This document shows positions 45,465 through 53,722 of a stretch of DNA of 64,000 nt, in pieces. The notes under the pieces are model-generated. The model saw nothing but the letters and a program-made list of their open reading frames with translations, did no database searches and was not told the DNA's origin. Both the position numbers and the translations under genes were made by a program. The DNA is from an uncultured Shewanella sp. (GTDB taxonomy: Bacteria; Pseudomonadota; Gammaproteobacteria; Enterobacterales; Shewanellaceae): positions 496,001 through 560,000 of the forward strand of contig NZ_CANMUW010000001.1 in NCBI RefSeq assembly GCF_947501225.1, written 5' to 3'. Each line of letters starts with the position of its first letter. The stretch's first letter is position 1.

Positions 45465-47432
45465 ATGTCGATAAAATCCAGTATTAATCCTCCTGTTTTT
45501 TTCTCATCTGTTTTACTTATTGCGTTTATGGTACTTGTCGGTGCGCTTTGGCCTGTACAAGCACAAGCTGTTTTTAAATCTGCTCAATCCTGGTTTGAGC
45601 TTAAAGCCGGTTGGCTTTACGTTCTAGGTGTTGCCATCTTTTTGATATTTATAATCTTTGTGATGGTGAGCCGTTTCGGTGATATTAAGTTAGGTCCGGA
45701 TCATGCCGAACCCGATTACAGCTACAAAAGCTGGATAGCCATGCTGTTTTCTGCAGGTATGGGAATTGGCTTGATGTTTTTCGGTGTTGCCGAGCCTGTT
45801 ATGCACTACCTGGCACCACCGGATGCGACGCCCGAGTCTATTCAGGCGGCCAAAGATGCCATGAAGATCACTTTCTTCCATTGGGGGATCCATGCCTGGG
45901 CTATCTACGCAGTCGTTGCCCTGAGTCTGGCTTACTTCTCCTACAGACATAAATTGCCACTGCTTCCCAGAAGTGCACTGTATCCTCTGATTGGTGAGCG
46001 TATCTATGGCCCTATAGGTCATGCGGTGGATACCTTCGCCGTTTTAGGTACCATGTTCGGTGTGGCAACATCTTTAGGTTTTGGTGTTTTACAGGTCAAC
46101 TCCGGTCTGCATTACCTACTCGATGTGCCGGTGAATACCTATATACAGGTTGGACTCATCGTTGCCATCTCGCTGATTGCGACACTCTCGGTTTTCTCAG
46201 GATTGGATAAAGGGGTTAAACGACTCAGTGAGCTGAATTTAGGTTTAGCGGTATTGCTGTTGCTATTTGTGCTGATCTTCGGGCCAACCGTCGAACTGTT
46301 GCAAGCTTTTGTACAAAACACCGGTGCCTACTTGAGCGACATAGTCGGCAAGACATTTAACTTATATGCCTATGAGCAGAAAAATGACTGGATTGGTGGT
46401 TGGACTCTGCTCTACTGGGGCTGGTGGATCTCATGGTCACCATTTGTCGGTACTTTTATTGCCCGCGTCTCCCGTGGCAGAACTATCCGTGAGTTTTTAG
46501 TCGGTGTGTTGTTTGTACCTTCAGCTTTCACCTTCCTGTGGATGACAGTCTTTGGCAACACGGCGATAGATGCGATTATGAACCATGGCGCATCTTATCT
46601 GACCGATGCCGTATCGTCTGATGTCTCGGTGGCGCTGTTTGTCTTTTTCGAGCATATGCCGCTCTCTCTTGTGTTATCGACTATTGCACTGTGTTTGGTT
46701 GTGACCTTCTTCGTCACCTCTTCCGATTCGGGCTCACTGGTTATCGATAACCTGACATCCGGTGGTGATCACGATGCCCCCGTATGGCAACGCGTCTTTT
46801 GGGCGTTACTACAGGGGGTCGTGGCTTCCGTGTTACTGCTTGCCGGGGGGCTGCAAGCGCTACAAACTGTCGCGATTGCCAGTGCCTTGCCTTTCCTCTT
46901 AGTGATGCTCCTGATGTGTTTCGGTTTATATAAGGCGCTGCAGGATGACTGGCTTAAGATCAATAGTGTTCAGCTGCATAATACCAGTGTGCAGTTCAGT
47001 AAAACTAACGTGAATTGGGAAGATCATATCGATGTTCTGGTGTCTCACCCGAGCCAGAAAGATGCCCAGGATTTTCTGGATAAAGTGGCTACACCGGCTC
47101 TGGAAAAGGTGTGTGAGAGCTTTATCAGTAAGGAGATCCCGGCCGAAGTGTTGCATTTCGACAATCGTATTCGTTTCGTCATTGCGAACGAAGAGTATGA
47201 TGACTTCGCCTATGGATTGCGTATTCGTGCATTCTCAATAATCAATCCTATCGAGAGTGAACTGGATGAGGGAGAAACGGAGTATTACCGGGTGGAGGTG
47301 TTCCTGGAACATGGTGGCCAACATTATGATGTGATGGGCTTCACCGAAGAGCAGATCCTGGCCGACGTGGTGACTCAATATGAGAAGTATCTTCATTACC
47401 TGCACCTGTCCAGTTCAGAGTACTTAGGTTAA
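45465..47432 (+). CDS. BCCT family transporter (BetT-like)
   Basis: A 655-residue inner-membrane protein with 12 helices in the first ~500 residues. BCCT signatures are MLFSAGMGIGLMFFGVAEPVMHY and GWTLLYWGWWISWSPFVGTFIARVSRGRTIREF, carrying the aromatic substrate site. A C-terminal cytosolic domain of about 150 residues (from DWLKINSVQL to the end) is as long as in E. coli BetT, where it takes part in osmotic activation. Choline, glycine betaine or carnitine are possible substrates. ATG 45465 is chosen; the frame is open from 45426. Confidence 0.9.
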   Translation: MSIKSSINPPVFFSSVLLIAFMVLVGALWPVQAQAVFKSAQSWFELKAGWLYVLGVAIFLIFIIFVMVSRFGDIKLGPDHAEPDYSYKSWIAMLFSAGMGIGLMFFGVAEPVMHYLAPPDATPESIQAAKDAMKITFFHWGIHAWAIYAVVALSLAYFSYRHKLPLLPRSALYPLIGERIYGPIGHAVDTFAVLGTMFGVATSLGFGVLQVNSGLHYLLDVPVNTYIQVGLIVAISLIATLSVFSGLDKGVKRLSELNLGLAVLLLLFVLIFGPTVELLQAFVQNTGAYLSDIVGKTFNLYAYEQKNDWIGGWTLLYWGWWISWSPFVGTFIARVSRGRTIREFLVGVLFVPSAFTFLWMTVFGNTAIDAIMNHGASYLTDAVSSDVSVALFVFFEHMPLSLVLSTIALCLVVTFFVTSSDSGSLVIDNLTSGGDHDAPVWQRVFWALLQGVVASVLLLAGGLQALQTVAIASALPFLLVMLLMCFGLYKALQDDWLKINSVQLHNTSVQFSKTNVNWEDHIDVLVSHPSQKDAQDFLDKVATPALEKVCESFISKEIPAEVLHFDNRIRFVIANEEYDDFAYGLRIRAFSIINPIESELDEGETEYYRVEVFLEHGGQHYDVMGFTEEQILADVVTQYEKYLHYLHLSSSEYLG

Positions 47433-47488
47433 AAGACAGGTTAAGCCGGGACAGGGTAAATATTTTGTCTCAAAAACCCAGTTAAAAT

Positions 47489-47525
47489 AAAACAGCCCTG
47501 ATGGTATCATCAGGGCTGTTTTTTA
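47489..47525 (+). terminator. terminator after the BCCT gene
   Basis: AAAACAGCCCTGATG (47489-47503) and CATCAGGGCTGTTTT (47508-47522) form a perfect 15-bp stem around GTAT and run into T. An ORF reading in from 47501 crosses this terminator, which argues against early starts for the next gene. Confidence 0.95.
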
Positions 47526-47626
47526 TATTCACTCATTCAGCGATTAATTATCGTATTCGTAGCCTCTGTGAGAGGCGTTTAACAATGGGTATGAATCAAG
47601 GTTCAAACATAAGTCGAGATAAAACC

Positions 47627-47992
47627 ATGTCAGCAAACCAAGGCCAGAGTAAGTTAGATAGAGTATTGGCAGAAGCCAGAGAGTATAAAGCGAAGCGAGA
47701 AACTGGCTATCGGGAGCAGGCGCTTAAGCTCTACCCCTGGGTCTGTGGGCGTTGTACACGAGAGTTCAATAATGCCAACCTGCGTGAGCTAACTGTCCAC
47801 CACAGAGATCATAATCATGATAACAACCCATCAGACGGCTCTAACTGGGAGCTGTTATGTCTCTATTGCCACGATAATGAGCACTCTAAGTATGAGGAGT
47901 TGATTCAATACGGTTCGACAAAGGAAACAGAGGTTGAGGCTGCGACCTATAACCCTTTTGCCGATCTCAAGGGCATGATGAGTAAGAAGTAA
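47627..47992 (+). CDS. yajD: HNH nuclease YajD
   Basis: 121 residues from ATG 47627. The HNH core is complete: YPWVCGRCTREF, LTVHHRDHNHDNNPSDGSNWELLCLYCHDNEHSKY, with two C-x-x-C zinc ligands and the His of VHHRDH. The C-terminal NPFADLKGMMSKK is characteristic of YajD. Role in the cell unknown. An in-frame ATG at 47585 has a better ribosome site (AGAGG, 9 nt), so a product 14 residues longer is possible; family length favours 47627. Confidence 0.88.
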   Translation: MSANQGQSKLDRVLAEAREYKAKRETGYREQALKLYPWVCGRCTREFNNANLRELTVHHRDHNHDNNPSDGSNWELLCLYCHDNEHSKYEELIQYGSTKETEVEAATYNPFADLKGMMSKK

Positions 47993-48106
47993 GAGGCCCT
48001 TGGGCTCCAGTTAATCTGGTGCCCGTGGGTTATCCGGTTGACCGAAACGCATCAGAGACAGGATTAAGAGCTCTGATGCTCATGTGAATAGGGACTCGGG
48101 GCCAGC

Positions 48107-48349
48107 TTAAGCTAATGCCTCCTCTTCGAGGCGCGCCGCGACCTCCTGCCACCTCTCCTTGCTTATCTTTTGACTATTTTCCCCTTTGCCTAACTCCGCC
48201 TTACGGCCTGGGATCTTCTTCCAGACCTGGGCCTTGAACGCGTCATCGGCTTTACTCCAGCCGACGATTTCATCGATATTTCGATAGCATCCCATGCAGA
48301 TATCGTCTTCGTTTACACCGCACTTCGCCACACAAGGAGATTGAATCAT
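48107..48349 (-). CDS. DUF1289 protein
   Basis: 80 residues. The N-terminal SPCVAKCGVNEDDICMGCYRNIDEI has four Cys in the DUF1289 spacing, which suggests a metal or Fe-S site, followed by a charged helix (KISKERWQEVAARLEEEA). Function unknown. Its start codon overlaps, on the opposite strand, the ATG of a possible small ORF at 48348 (shared CATG). Confidence 0.85.
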   Translation of the reverse strand: MIQSPCVAKCGVNEDDICMGCYRNIDEIVGWSKADDAFKAQVWKKIPGRKAELGKGENSQKISKERWQEVAARLEEEALA

Positions 48350-48482
48350 GTCACATCCGTTATTATTAGTTGATAACCATATTTTTATTGATGCGGATTT
48401 TAATGTTCTTTGTCATGGTATTCAAGGTGAATTAATGTTAGGTGGCTATTCTGGTGGGGGAGAGTCTGGCCCGGAACGATGA
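48348..48482 (+). CDS. possible 44-residue small protein
   Basis: ATG at 48348 is preceded by a complete Shine-Dalgarno AAGGAG (48334-48339) with 8-nt spacing and opens a 44-codon frame to TGA 48480-48482. The product starts MSHPLLLVDNHIFIDADF and ends in a Gly-rich GGYSGGGESGPER. Codons are AT-rich. I recognise no family. The ribosome site lies inside the divergent DUF1289 gene, so it could be chance; whether it is expressed cannot be told from sequence. Confidence 0.3.
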   Translation: MSHPLLLVDNHIFIDADFNVLCHGIQGELMLGGYSGGGESGPER

Positions 48483-48636
48483 TTGTAGAGTTGAGTGTTT
48501 AATGAGTATTGGCTCACTGAATAACCGATAACAGCATCAGTTATAGGTAATAGGCGGTGAGTAAGTTAAACTTACATATCTATATATCTATTTTTTATCT
48601 CAACTTTTCAAAGGATTGAAAGACATCGGGGGCTTT

Positions 48637-49809
48637 ATGAAAGTGTTATTGCGCTTAACGGTTATGAGCATGCTGGCTCTGTTTACAACGGCGTGTTCAC
48701 TGTTGGAAGTTAAGCTTGAAAGTGGTATCGAGCCTCTGCCTCAGGAACAGCTCAATATGCGGGTATTCAGTCGCGACTTCAGTAGTTCGTTTTATAGTCA
48801 GGTCGAACTAGCAGCCGATGAAATTGCATCATTCGAAGGTGTCGAATCGCAAGATATTTACCTCAAATCAAATGCTTTGATGTGGAAGATCTACTCTGAA
48901 CAGGCACTGCAGAGAACAATTTTTCAAACTTCACCTGTCGCGGCCATGGTCGATACCTGGGCATTTACTGCGCAGATGACAGCATTCTATGAAGACGGCG
49001 CGGGGAAGAGGCTTTTTGGGTCGCAGCAGCGACGGGTCGTCGAGGTCAGCCAGGCGTTGCAATCTGAGTTCGAGTCGACCGCGAAAGGTTTTTTAAAGCC
49101 CGGGGAGTTTAAAAAAAATCGTGAATTCATCGAACAGTATGTGGCCGAAAACCCACTAACCGAGATGACCTTCAGTCGAAAGTCGGCATTTAATGATTGG
49201 TTGAAATTCAGAGAGATAAACGAGTTTGAAGCGGTGACAACCTTTGGCTCTGTGCCTGAGGTTATGAGCGATATATCTGAGCGTATGGCGATGATCTCGG
49301 CGCAAATGCCTAAAATTTTGGGGTGGAAGGCCGAGTTGTATGCCATGCACTCCAATATTAATGCCGAAGAGATACAGAAGACCCTGGAGCATATCAGTGT
49401 TACATCGGCAAAATTTCAGGAGTTGATGGCGCAAAGTCCCGAGATGATGCAGGCTCTGGCGGTCGATATGCGCCGTGAACTGAGCCCCCTGTTACAGCAA
49501 CTCAGTGACTCGACGGACAGCAAACTGGCTCAACTGTCAAAAGAGCGGCAAGCACTGGAGCTGATGGTGAAGAGTGAACGTATGGCTTTGGAGCAGATGG
49601 TAGCAAGAGAGCGTGTTGCCGCAGCGGCTAATTTAGATGAGCTGTCCAAACATACTGTTGAGGTGGTATTTCAGGAGCTGACCAAGACCCTTAAGAGTTT
49701 GATCCTCTACTTCGTCCTCTTTCTCTTCGTCGTATTCTTCGCTCCTTTAGGCTTAGGCGTATGGCTGGGGAAGCGTATGGAAGTTAAGAAAACGCAAAAA
49801 GCACATTAG
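48637..49809 (+). CDS. lipoprotein-like protein with coiled coil and C-terminal TM
   Basis: About 390 residues. The N-terminus is a signal sequence (MKVLLRLTVMSMLALFTTACS, a marginal lipobox). Residues ~60-230 are helical without a known motif; ~270-350 form a coiled coil rich in Gln, Glu and Lys (LSKERQALELMVKSERMAL); TM at ~358-380 (LILYFVLFLFVVFFAPLGLGVWLG) and a basic tail (KRMEVKKTQKAH). If both the lipid anchor and the TM are used, the protein could span the periplasm. Family not recognised. GGGGG is 5 nt before ATG 48637; TTG 48616 is an alternative. Confidence 0.7.
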   Translation: MKVLLRLTVMSMLALFTTACSLLEVKLESGIEPLPQEQLNMRVFSRDFSSSFYSQVELAADEIASFEGVESQDIYLKSNALMWKIYSEQALQRTIFQTSPVAAMVDTWAFTAQMTAFYEDGAGKRLFGSQQRRVVEVSQALQSEFESTAKGFLKPGEFKKNREFIEQYVAENPLTEMTFSRKSAFNDWLKFREINEFEAVTTFGSVPEVMSDISERMAMISAQMPKILGWKAELYAMHSNINAEEIQKTLEHISVTSAKFQELMAQSPEMMQALAVDMRRELSPLLQQLSDSTDSKLAQLSKERQALELMVKSERMALEQMVARERVAAAANLDELSKHTVEVVFQELTKTLKSLILYFVLFLFVVFFAPLGLGVWLGKRMEVKKTQKAH

Positions 49810-49965
49810 TTTTAAGTTTAGCACTCGCCTGAACGCTGTCACCTACAGACATTTTGTTTAAAAGTGGGTGACGGCGATAGAGTTAACCGCCGTTGATTTA
49901 TATTCTTCGCACCGCGTAACGTTTTTCTGATTATGCTTCCTAAGGCTTCTGCTTTATAATCCCGG

Positions 49966-50000
49966 CTCGTACCTCGTACCTCGTAGCTCGTAGCTCGTAC
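49966..50000. repeat. tandem 7-bp repeat (CTCGTAC/G x5)
   Basis: Five contiguous units of CTCGTA(C/G): units 1, 2 and 5 end in C, units 3 and 4 in G. It lies 28 bp before the methyltransferase start and may overlap its promoter. Confidence 0.92.
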
Positions 50001-50027
50001 CGCAATCTCAGATATCCCGAAAATCGA

Positions 50028-51287
50028 GTGGCAACTATTCAGACTATGCATAATATCCCGAAAAAGTCCTCACACAGTGTGCTATTTGAACGACTGAACT
50101 CCCTGTTGCTGCAAAGCCGAGACCTGTGGCAAGTCAGGGCATTCGATTGCACGTCGCTGCCATGGGCGGATAAGTTTCCCCATTTGGCCGAATCTGTTTG
50201 GGCCATCCCTGATAAAGCGATCGATGATCTAGACAGAGTCCAGTCAGAGCTGATTGCAGTGCTACAGCCGGCCTTAACTCAAGATCTTTCGGATGCAGGC
50301 CGGGAGTGGGATCTGAGCCTGTTGAATATCTCTGCACCTATGTGCGATAAACCTGCTGCTGACCTGCTACCGACTAAAGCACTCTCCCACTTCAGTGCAG
50401 GTATTAAAGGGCGGAAGTTTGAACAGATCAGCGCCTTCACGGCGCAGTTAACCCGGTGTGACAGCGAGGTCCTCGAGTGGTGTGCCGGTAAGGGCCATTT
50501 GGGGCGACTCATTGCAAAGGTGCATAATCGACCAGTTGTCAGCCTCGAGTGGCAACAGAGTCTGTGTGATGCGGGCTCAGCTTTTGCCAGGCAGTGGCAT
50601 CTGCCACAGCGTTTCATCTGCGGCGATGCGTTTGAAGCTAAGCTGAGTCAGTTGAAGGCTGAGCAACAGGCTGTGGCTCTGCATGCTTGTGGCGATCTTC
50701 ACGTTCGCTTACTTCAGTTAGCTTCTGCAGCCGGAACGAAAAATATCGCATTTTCGCCATGCTGTTATCATCTCATTCGCGCCAAAGAGTATGAGGGGCT
50801 CAGTGTCGGTGGTCGCAATAGCCAGTTAACATTGAGCCGGCATGACCTACAGTTGCCACTTCAGCAAAGCACCATAGCCGGCAGCAAGCAACAGCAGTTG
50901 AGGCATAAGGAGATAGCATGGCGCCTGGGATTTGACTCGCTGCAGCGAGAGGCCAGGGGCCAAGATCGATATCTGCCTATACCTTCGGTTAAGCAGAGTC
51001 AGCTTAGTGGAGATTTCAGCGACTTTTGCCTCTGGGCTGCGCAGACCAAGTTGGTGAATTTACCAGATAGAGTCGATTTTGGATATTTTGAGCAGTTGGG
51101 GTTAACCCGTCAGCGCTTGACCCGACGAGTCGATCTGGTCGCTCATCTCTTCCGTTCTGTGCTCGAGCATTGGTTGTTACTGGATAGGGTCTGCTTTCTT
51201 GAGGAGCAGGGCTATAGTGTCACGCTCAACCATTTTTGTTCCGAGCGGGTTACCCCCCGTAATGCACTCATTCAGGCTAAAAAATAG
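50028..51287 (+). CDS. SAM-dependent methyltransferase
   Basis: A 419-residue protein with a Rossmann-type methyltransferase core in the middle (about 140-260). Motif I is EVLEWCAGKGHLGRLIA, acidic motif II VVSLEWQQSLC, then VALHACGDLHVRLL and IAFSPCCYHLI. The Cys-Cys-Tyr after SP and the long flanks resemble METTL25/RRNAD1-like methyltransferases of bacteria, whose target is not established (RNA or protein). The GTG at 50028 and ATG 50046 are both possible; neither has a strong ribosome site. A terminator follows at 51414. Confidence 0.8.
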   Translation: MATIQTMHNIPKKSSHSVLFERLNSLLLQSRDLWQVRAFDCTSLPWADKFPHLAESVWAIPDKAIDDLDRVQSELIAVLQPALTQDLSDAGREWDLSLLNISAPMCDKPAADLLPTKALSHFSAGIKGRKFEQISAFTAQLTRCDSEVLEWCAGKGHLGRLIAKVHNRPVVSLEWQQSLCDAGSAFARQWHLPQRFICGDAFEAKLSQLKAEQQAVALHACGDLHVRLLQLASAAGTKNIAFSPCCYHLIRAKEYEGLSVGGRNSQLTLSRHDLQLPLQQSTIAGSKQQQLRHKEIAWRLGFDSLQREARGQDRYLPIPSVKQSQLSGDFSDFCLWAAQTKLVNLPDRVDFGYFEQLGLTRQRLTRRVDLVAHLFRSVLEHWLLLDRVCFLEEQGYSVTLNHFCSERVTPRNALIQAKK

Positions 51288-51413
51288 GCGAAAACGGCTT
51301 TTACGAAAAATTAAAATCTAAGTCACTGTTTATTAAGGTGAGGCGGGTTAATGTGTGAACGTTTTCTAATCAAAGAGCCGTGACTTTGTAGTTAAGCATA
51401 GAGTTAATTGTTG

Positions 51414-51440
51414 AAAAAATCGGACCTTGGGCCGTTTTTT
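51414..51440 (+). terminator. terminator after the methyltransferase
   Basis: CGG-A-CC (51421-51426) and GG-G-CCG (51429-51434) pair around TT with one A/G mismatch, flanked by an A run and a T run. It separates the gene from oleA; 51288-51544 otherwise holds only promoter DNA. Confidence 0.65.
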
Positions 51441-51544
51441 ATTGAATCATTAGCTTTTTCTTGCTCAAATGTCGGGTTAACACTAAATAACAATATTTAT
51501 TGGCTGTCGAAGCGCCGATATAGTGAGCGAAATAATACTGTTTC

Positions 51545-52594
51545 ATGAAATATTCCCGAGTATTTATCAATAGCCTGGCGTATGAACTGGCACCTGAAGT
51601 GGTGTCCACTTCCGAATTAGAATCTCGATTGGCACCGCTATATAAAAAGTTTCGTATTCCTATGGGCCAGCTGGCTGCATTAACCGGGATCCAAGAGCGT
51701 CGCTGGTGGCCTAAAGGTCACAGACTGTCAGACGGAGCATTAGCGGCTGCACATAAAGCCATCGATGAAACCGGTATACAGGTTGGCGATCTCGGCGCTG
51801 TCGTCTATACAGGCGTTTGTCGTGATCAGCATGAACCGGCCACGGCATGTCGTATCGCCGCCGAACTTGGCGTATCGAAAGACACCGCAATCTATGATAT
51901 CAGTAACGCCTGCTTAGGCGTCCTGTCCGGTATCCTGGATATTGCCAATCGTATCGAGCTGGGTCAGATCAAAGCCGGTTTAGTTGTCTCTTGTGAGTCG
52001 GCACGTCACATTGTCGATATCACTATCGATAATATGCTCGCCGAGCCCACCATGCAGAACTATGCCCAGTCTCTGGCTACGTTAACCGGTGGTTCCGGTG
52101 CGGTTGCGGTGCTATTGACCGATGGTAGTCTGCCTCTTCAGAGTGAACGCCAACATCAACTGTTGGGCGCGAGTCATCTGTCGGCTCCCGAGCACCACAA
52201 TCTTTGTCAGTGGGGCTTACAGGAGGCGGGGGTACACCTCTATCGTGAGTTTATGCGCACCGACGGTGTCGCCCTGCTCAAAGAGGGGGTTGAACTTGCA
52301 CGCCATACCTGGAGCCACTTCTTAGAACAGAGAAACTGGCTGGTTGAGCAGGTCGATAAAGTTATCTGTCATCAGGTTGGGGCATCTAACCGTCGTCAGG
52401 TGCTCGATGCACTGAATATTCCTCAAGAGAAAGAGTTTCCTACTTACCAATTGCTGGGCAATATGGGGACAGTATCTCTGCCTGTCACCGCAGCAATGGC
52501 TCATGATCAAGGTTTCCTGCAGAAGGGGGACCAGGTCAGCTTCCTTGGCATAGGTAGTGGTTTAAACTGCATGATGCTTGGGATCAAGTGGTAA
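51545..52594 (+). CDS. oleA: OleA, thiolase-type acyl-CoA condensing enzyme
   Basis: OleA joins two long-chain acyl-CoAs head to head to a beta-keto acid, the first step of bacterial olefin synthesis. 349 residues with a KAS III-like fold: the active Cys123 in ISNACLGVLSG, the conserved glutamate region SCESARHIVDITI, His in VDKVICHQVGASNRRQ and Asn in YQLLGNMGTVSLP. TGIQERRWWPKGHRLSDGALAA is characteristic of OleA. The following genes complete the ole set. In Shewanella the known product is a C31 polyunsaturated hydrocarbon. Confidence 0.95.
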   Translation: MKYSRVFINSLAYELAPEVVSTSELESRLAPLYKKFRIPMGQLAALTGIQERRWWPKGHRLSDGALAAAHKAIDETGIQVGDLGAVVYTGVCRDQHEPATACRIAAELGVSKDTAIYDISNACLGVLSGILDIANRIELGQIKAGLVVSCESARHIVDITIDNMLAEPTMQNYAQSLATLTGGSGAVAVLLTDGSLPLQSERQHQLLGASHLSAPEHHNLCQWGLQEAGVHLYREFMRTDGVALLKEGVELARHTWSHFLEQRNWLVEQVDKVICHQVGASNRRQVLDALNIPQEKEFPTYQLLGNMGTVSLPVTAAMAHDQGFLQKGDQVSFLGIGSGLNCMMLGIKW

Positions 52595-52670
52595 CACTTT
52601 CCAGATAAACACCAGTGATCACTATGGGGAGTGAGTGGTTGACTCGGCAGTATAGATTTTCATGGCTGCC

Positions 52671-52688
52671 GGGTGAGTTTAATCACCC
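52671..52688 (+). other. hairpins between oleA and oleB
   Basis: GGGTGA (52671-52676) and TCACCC (52683-52688) form a perfect 6-bp stem; just upstream CGGCAG (52645-52650) can pair with CTGCCG (52666-52671). No T run follows, so partial termination or message processing is possible. Confidence 0.4.
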
Positions 52689-52752
52689 TATGTGCACTAT
52701 ATAGTCGATGGCCCCTAATCCGGCCATAAAATAAGAATATTTAGGAAGCGTC

Positions 52753-53646
52753 ATGTTAGACACTCTGTTTCCCTTCAAGCGCAACTATCTAGACAGAAAC
52801 GGCAATAAGTTACAGTATGTGAATGAAGGAGAGGGCGAGCCTGTTGTCATGGTTCATGGTAACCCCAGCTGGTCTTTCTATTATCGTAATCTGGTTTCCG
52901 CTCTGCGTGACAATCATCAGTGTATCGTGCCGGATCATATCGGTTGTGGTTTATCGGATAAGCCCGATGACAGTGGTTATGACTATACGCTTAAGAGTCG
53001 TATCGACGATCTCGAAGCCCTGCTCGAAAGCCTTGAGGTGAAGGAGAATATCACCTTAATCGTGCACGACTGGGGAGGAATGATTGGCATGGGCTACGCC
53101 GCTCGTTATCCCGAGAGAATTAAACGTCTTGTCATACTCAATACCGGTGCTTTCCATCTTCCTTCGTCTAAGCCCTTTCCCTGGCCTCTGTGGATCTGCC
53201 GAAATACCCTGTTAGGCACAGTTTTAGTCCGTGGTTTCAATGCCTTCTCCTCTATCGCGTCCTATGTCGGTGTGAAACGTAAACCTATGTCGAAGGAGAT
53301 AAGGCAGGCTTATGTCGCTCCCTTCAATTCATGGGCAAATCGTATATCGACGTTGAGATTTGTTCAGGATATTCCTCTGAAACCCGGCGATAGAAATTAT
53401 GAGCTAGTCTCTGAAATTGCGGCGAGCCTGCCGAAGTTTGCTAAGGTACCAACACTTATCTGCTGGGGTTTACAGGACTTTGTGTTTGATAAGCACTTTC
53501 TCGACCAGTGGAAGAGTGAGATGCCTCATGCCGTTGTGCATGAGTTTGCCGATTGCGGGCACTATATTCTCGAAGATGCAATGGATGAGGTGGTAGGCCA
53601 CGTCACTGACTTTATGTCGGCTAACTCTCCTGTCAATAATAGCTAA
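52753..53646 (+). CDS. oleB: OleB, beta-lactone decarboxylase (alpha/beta hydrolase)
   Basis: OleB removes CO2 from the beta-lactone made by OleC to give the cis-olefin. 297 residues of haloalkane-dehalogenase type: VMVHGNPSWSFYYRNL (oxyanion region), the nucleophile Asp106 in VHDWGGMIG instead of the usual Ser, and His in DCGHYILEDAM. AGGA lies 6 nt before the ATG. Here oleB and oleC are separate genes, as in Shewanella; in some bacteria they are fused. Confidence 0.93.
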   Translation: MLDTLFPFKRNYLDRNGNKLQYVNEGEGEPVVMVHGNPSWSFYYRNLVSALRDNHQCIVPDHIGCGLSDKPDDSGYDYTLKSRIDDLEALLESLEVKENITLIVHDWGGMIGMGYAARYPERIKRLVILNTGAFHLPSSKPFPWPLWICRNTLLGTVLVRGFNAFSSIASYVGVKRKPMSKEIRQAYVAPFNSWANRISTLRFVQDIPLKPGDRNYELVSEIAASLPKFAKVPTLICWGLQDFVFDKHFLDQWKSEMPHAVVHEFADCGHYILEDAMDEVVGHVTDFMSANSPVNNS

Positions 53647-53663
53647 ACATACCTGGCCAGAGG

Positions 53664-53693
53664 CTCCGGCGGTTCTGATTTGAACCGCCGGAG
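53664..53693 (+). other. 12-bp perfect hairpin between oleB and oleC
   Basis: CTCCGGCGGTTC (53664-53675) and GAACCGCCGGAG (53682-53693) around TGATTT, followed by AATAAAT. The stem is as strong as a terminator but lacks the T run and stands 30 bp before oleC, so it may tune relative expression or protect the oleAB end. Confidence 0.75.
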
Positions 53694-53722
53694 AATAAAT
53701 AAAGCGGGAAAGGTGACCGATT

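Noticed and set aside
47501..47626. N-terminal extension of YajD from 47501
   Set aside because: It would start inside the 15-bp terminator stem of the BCCT gene.
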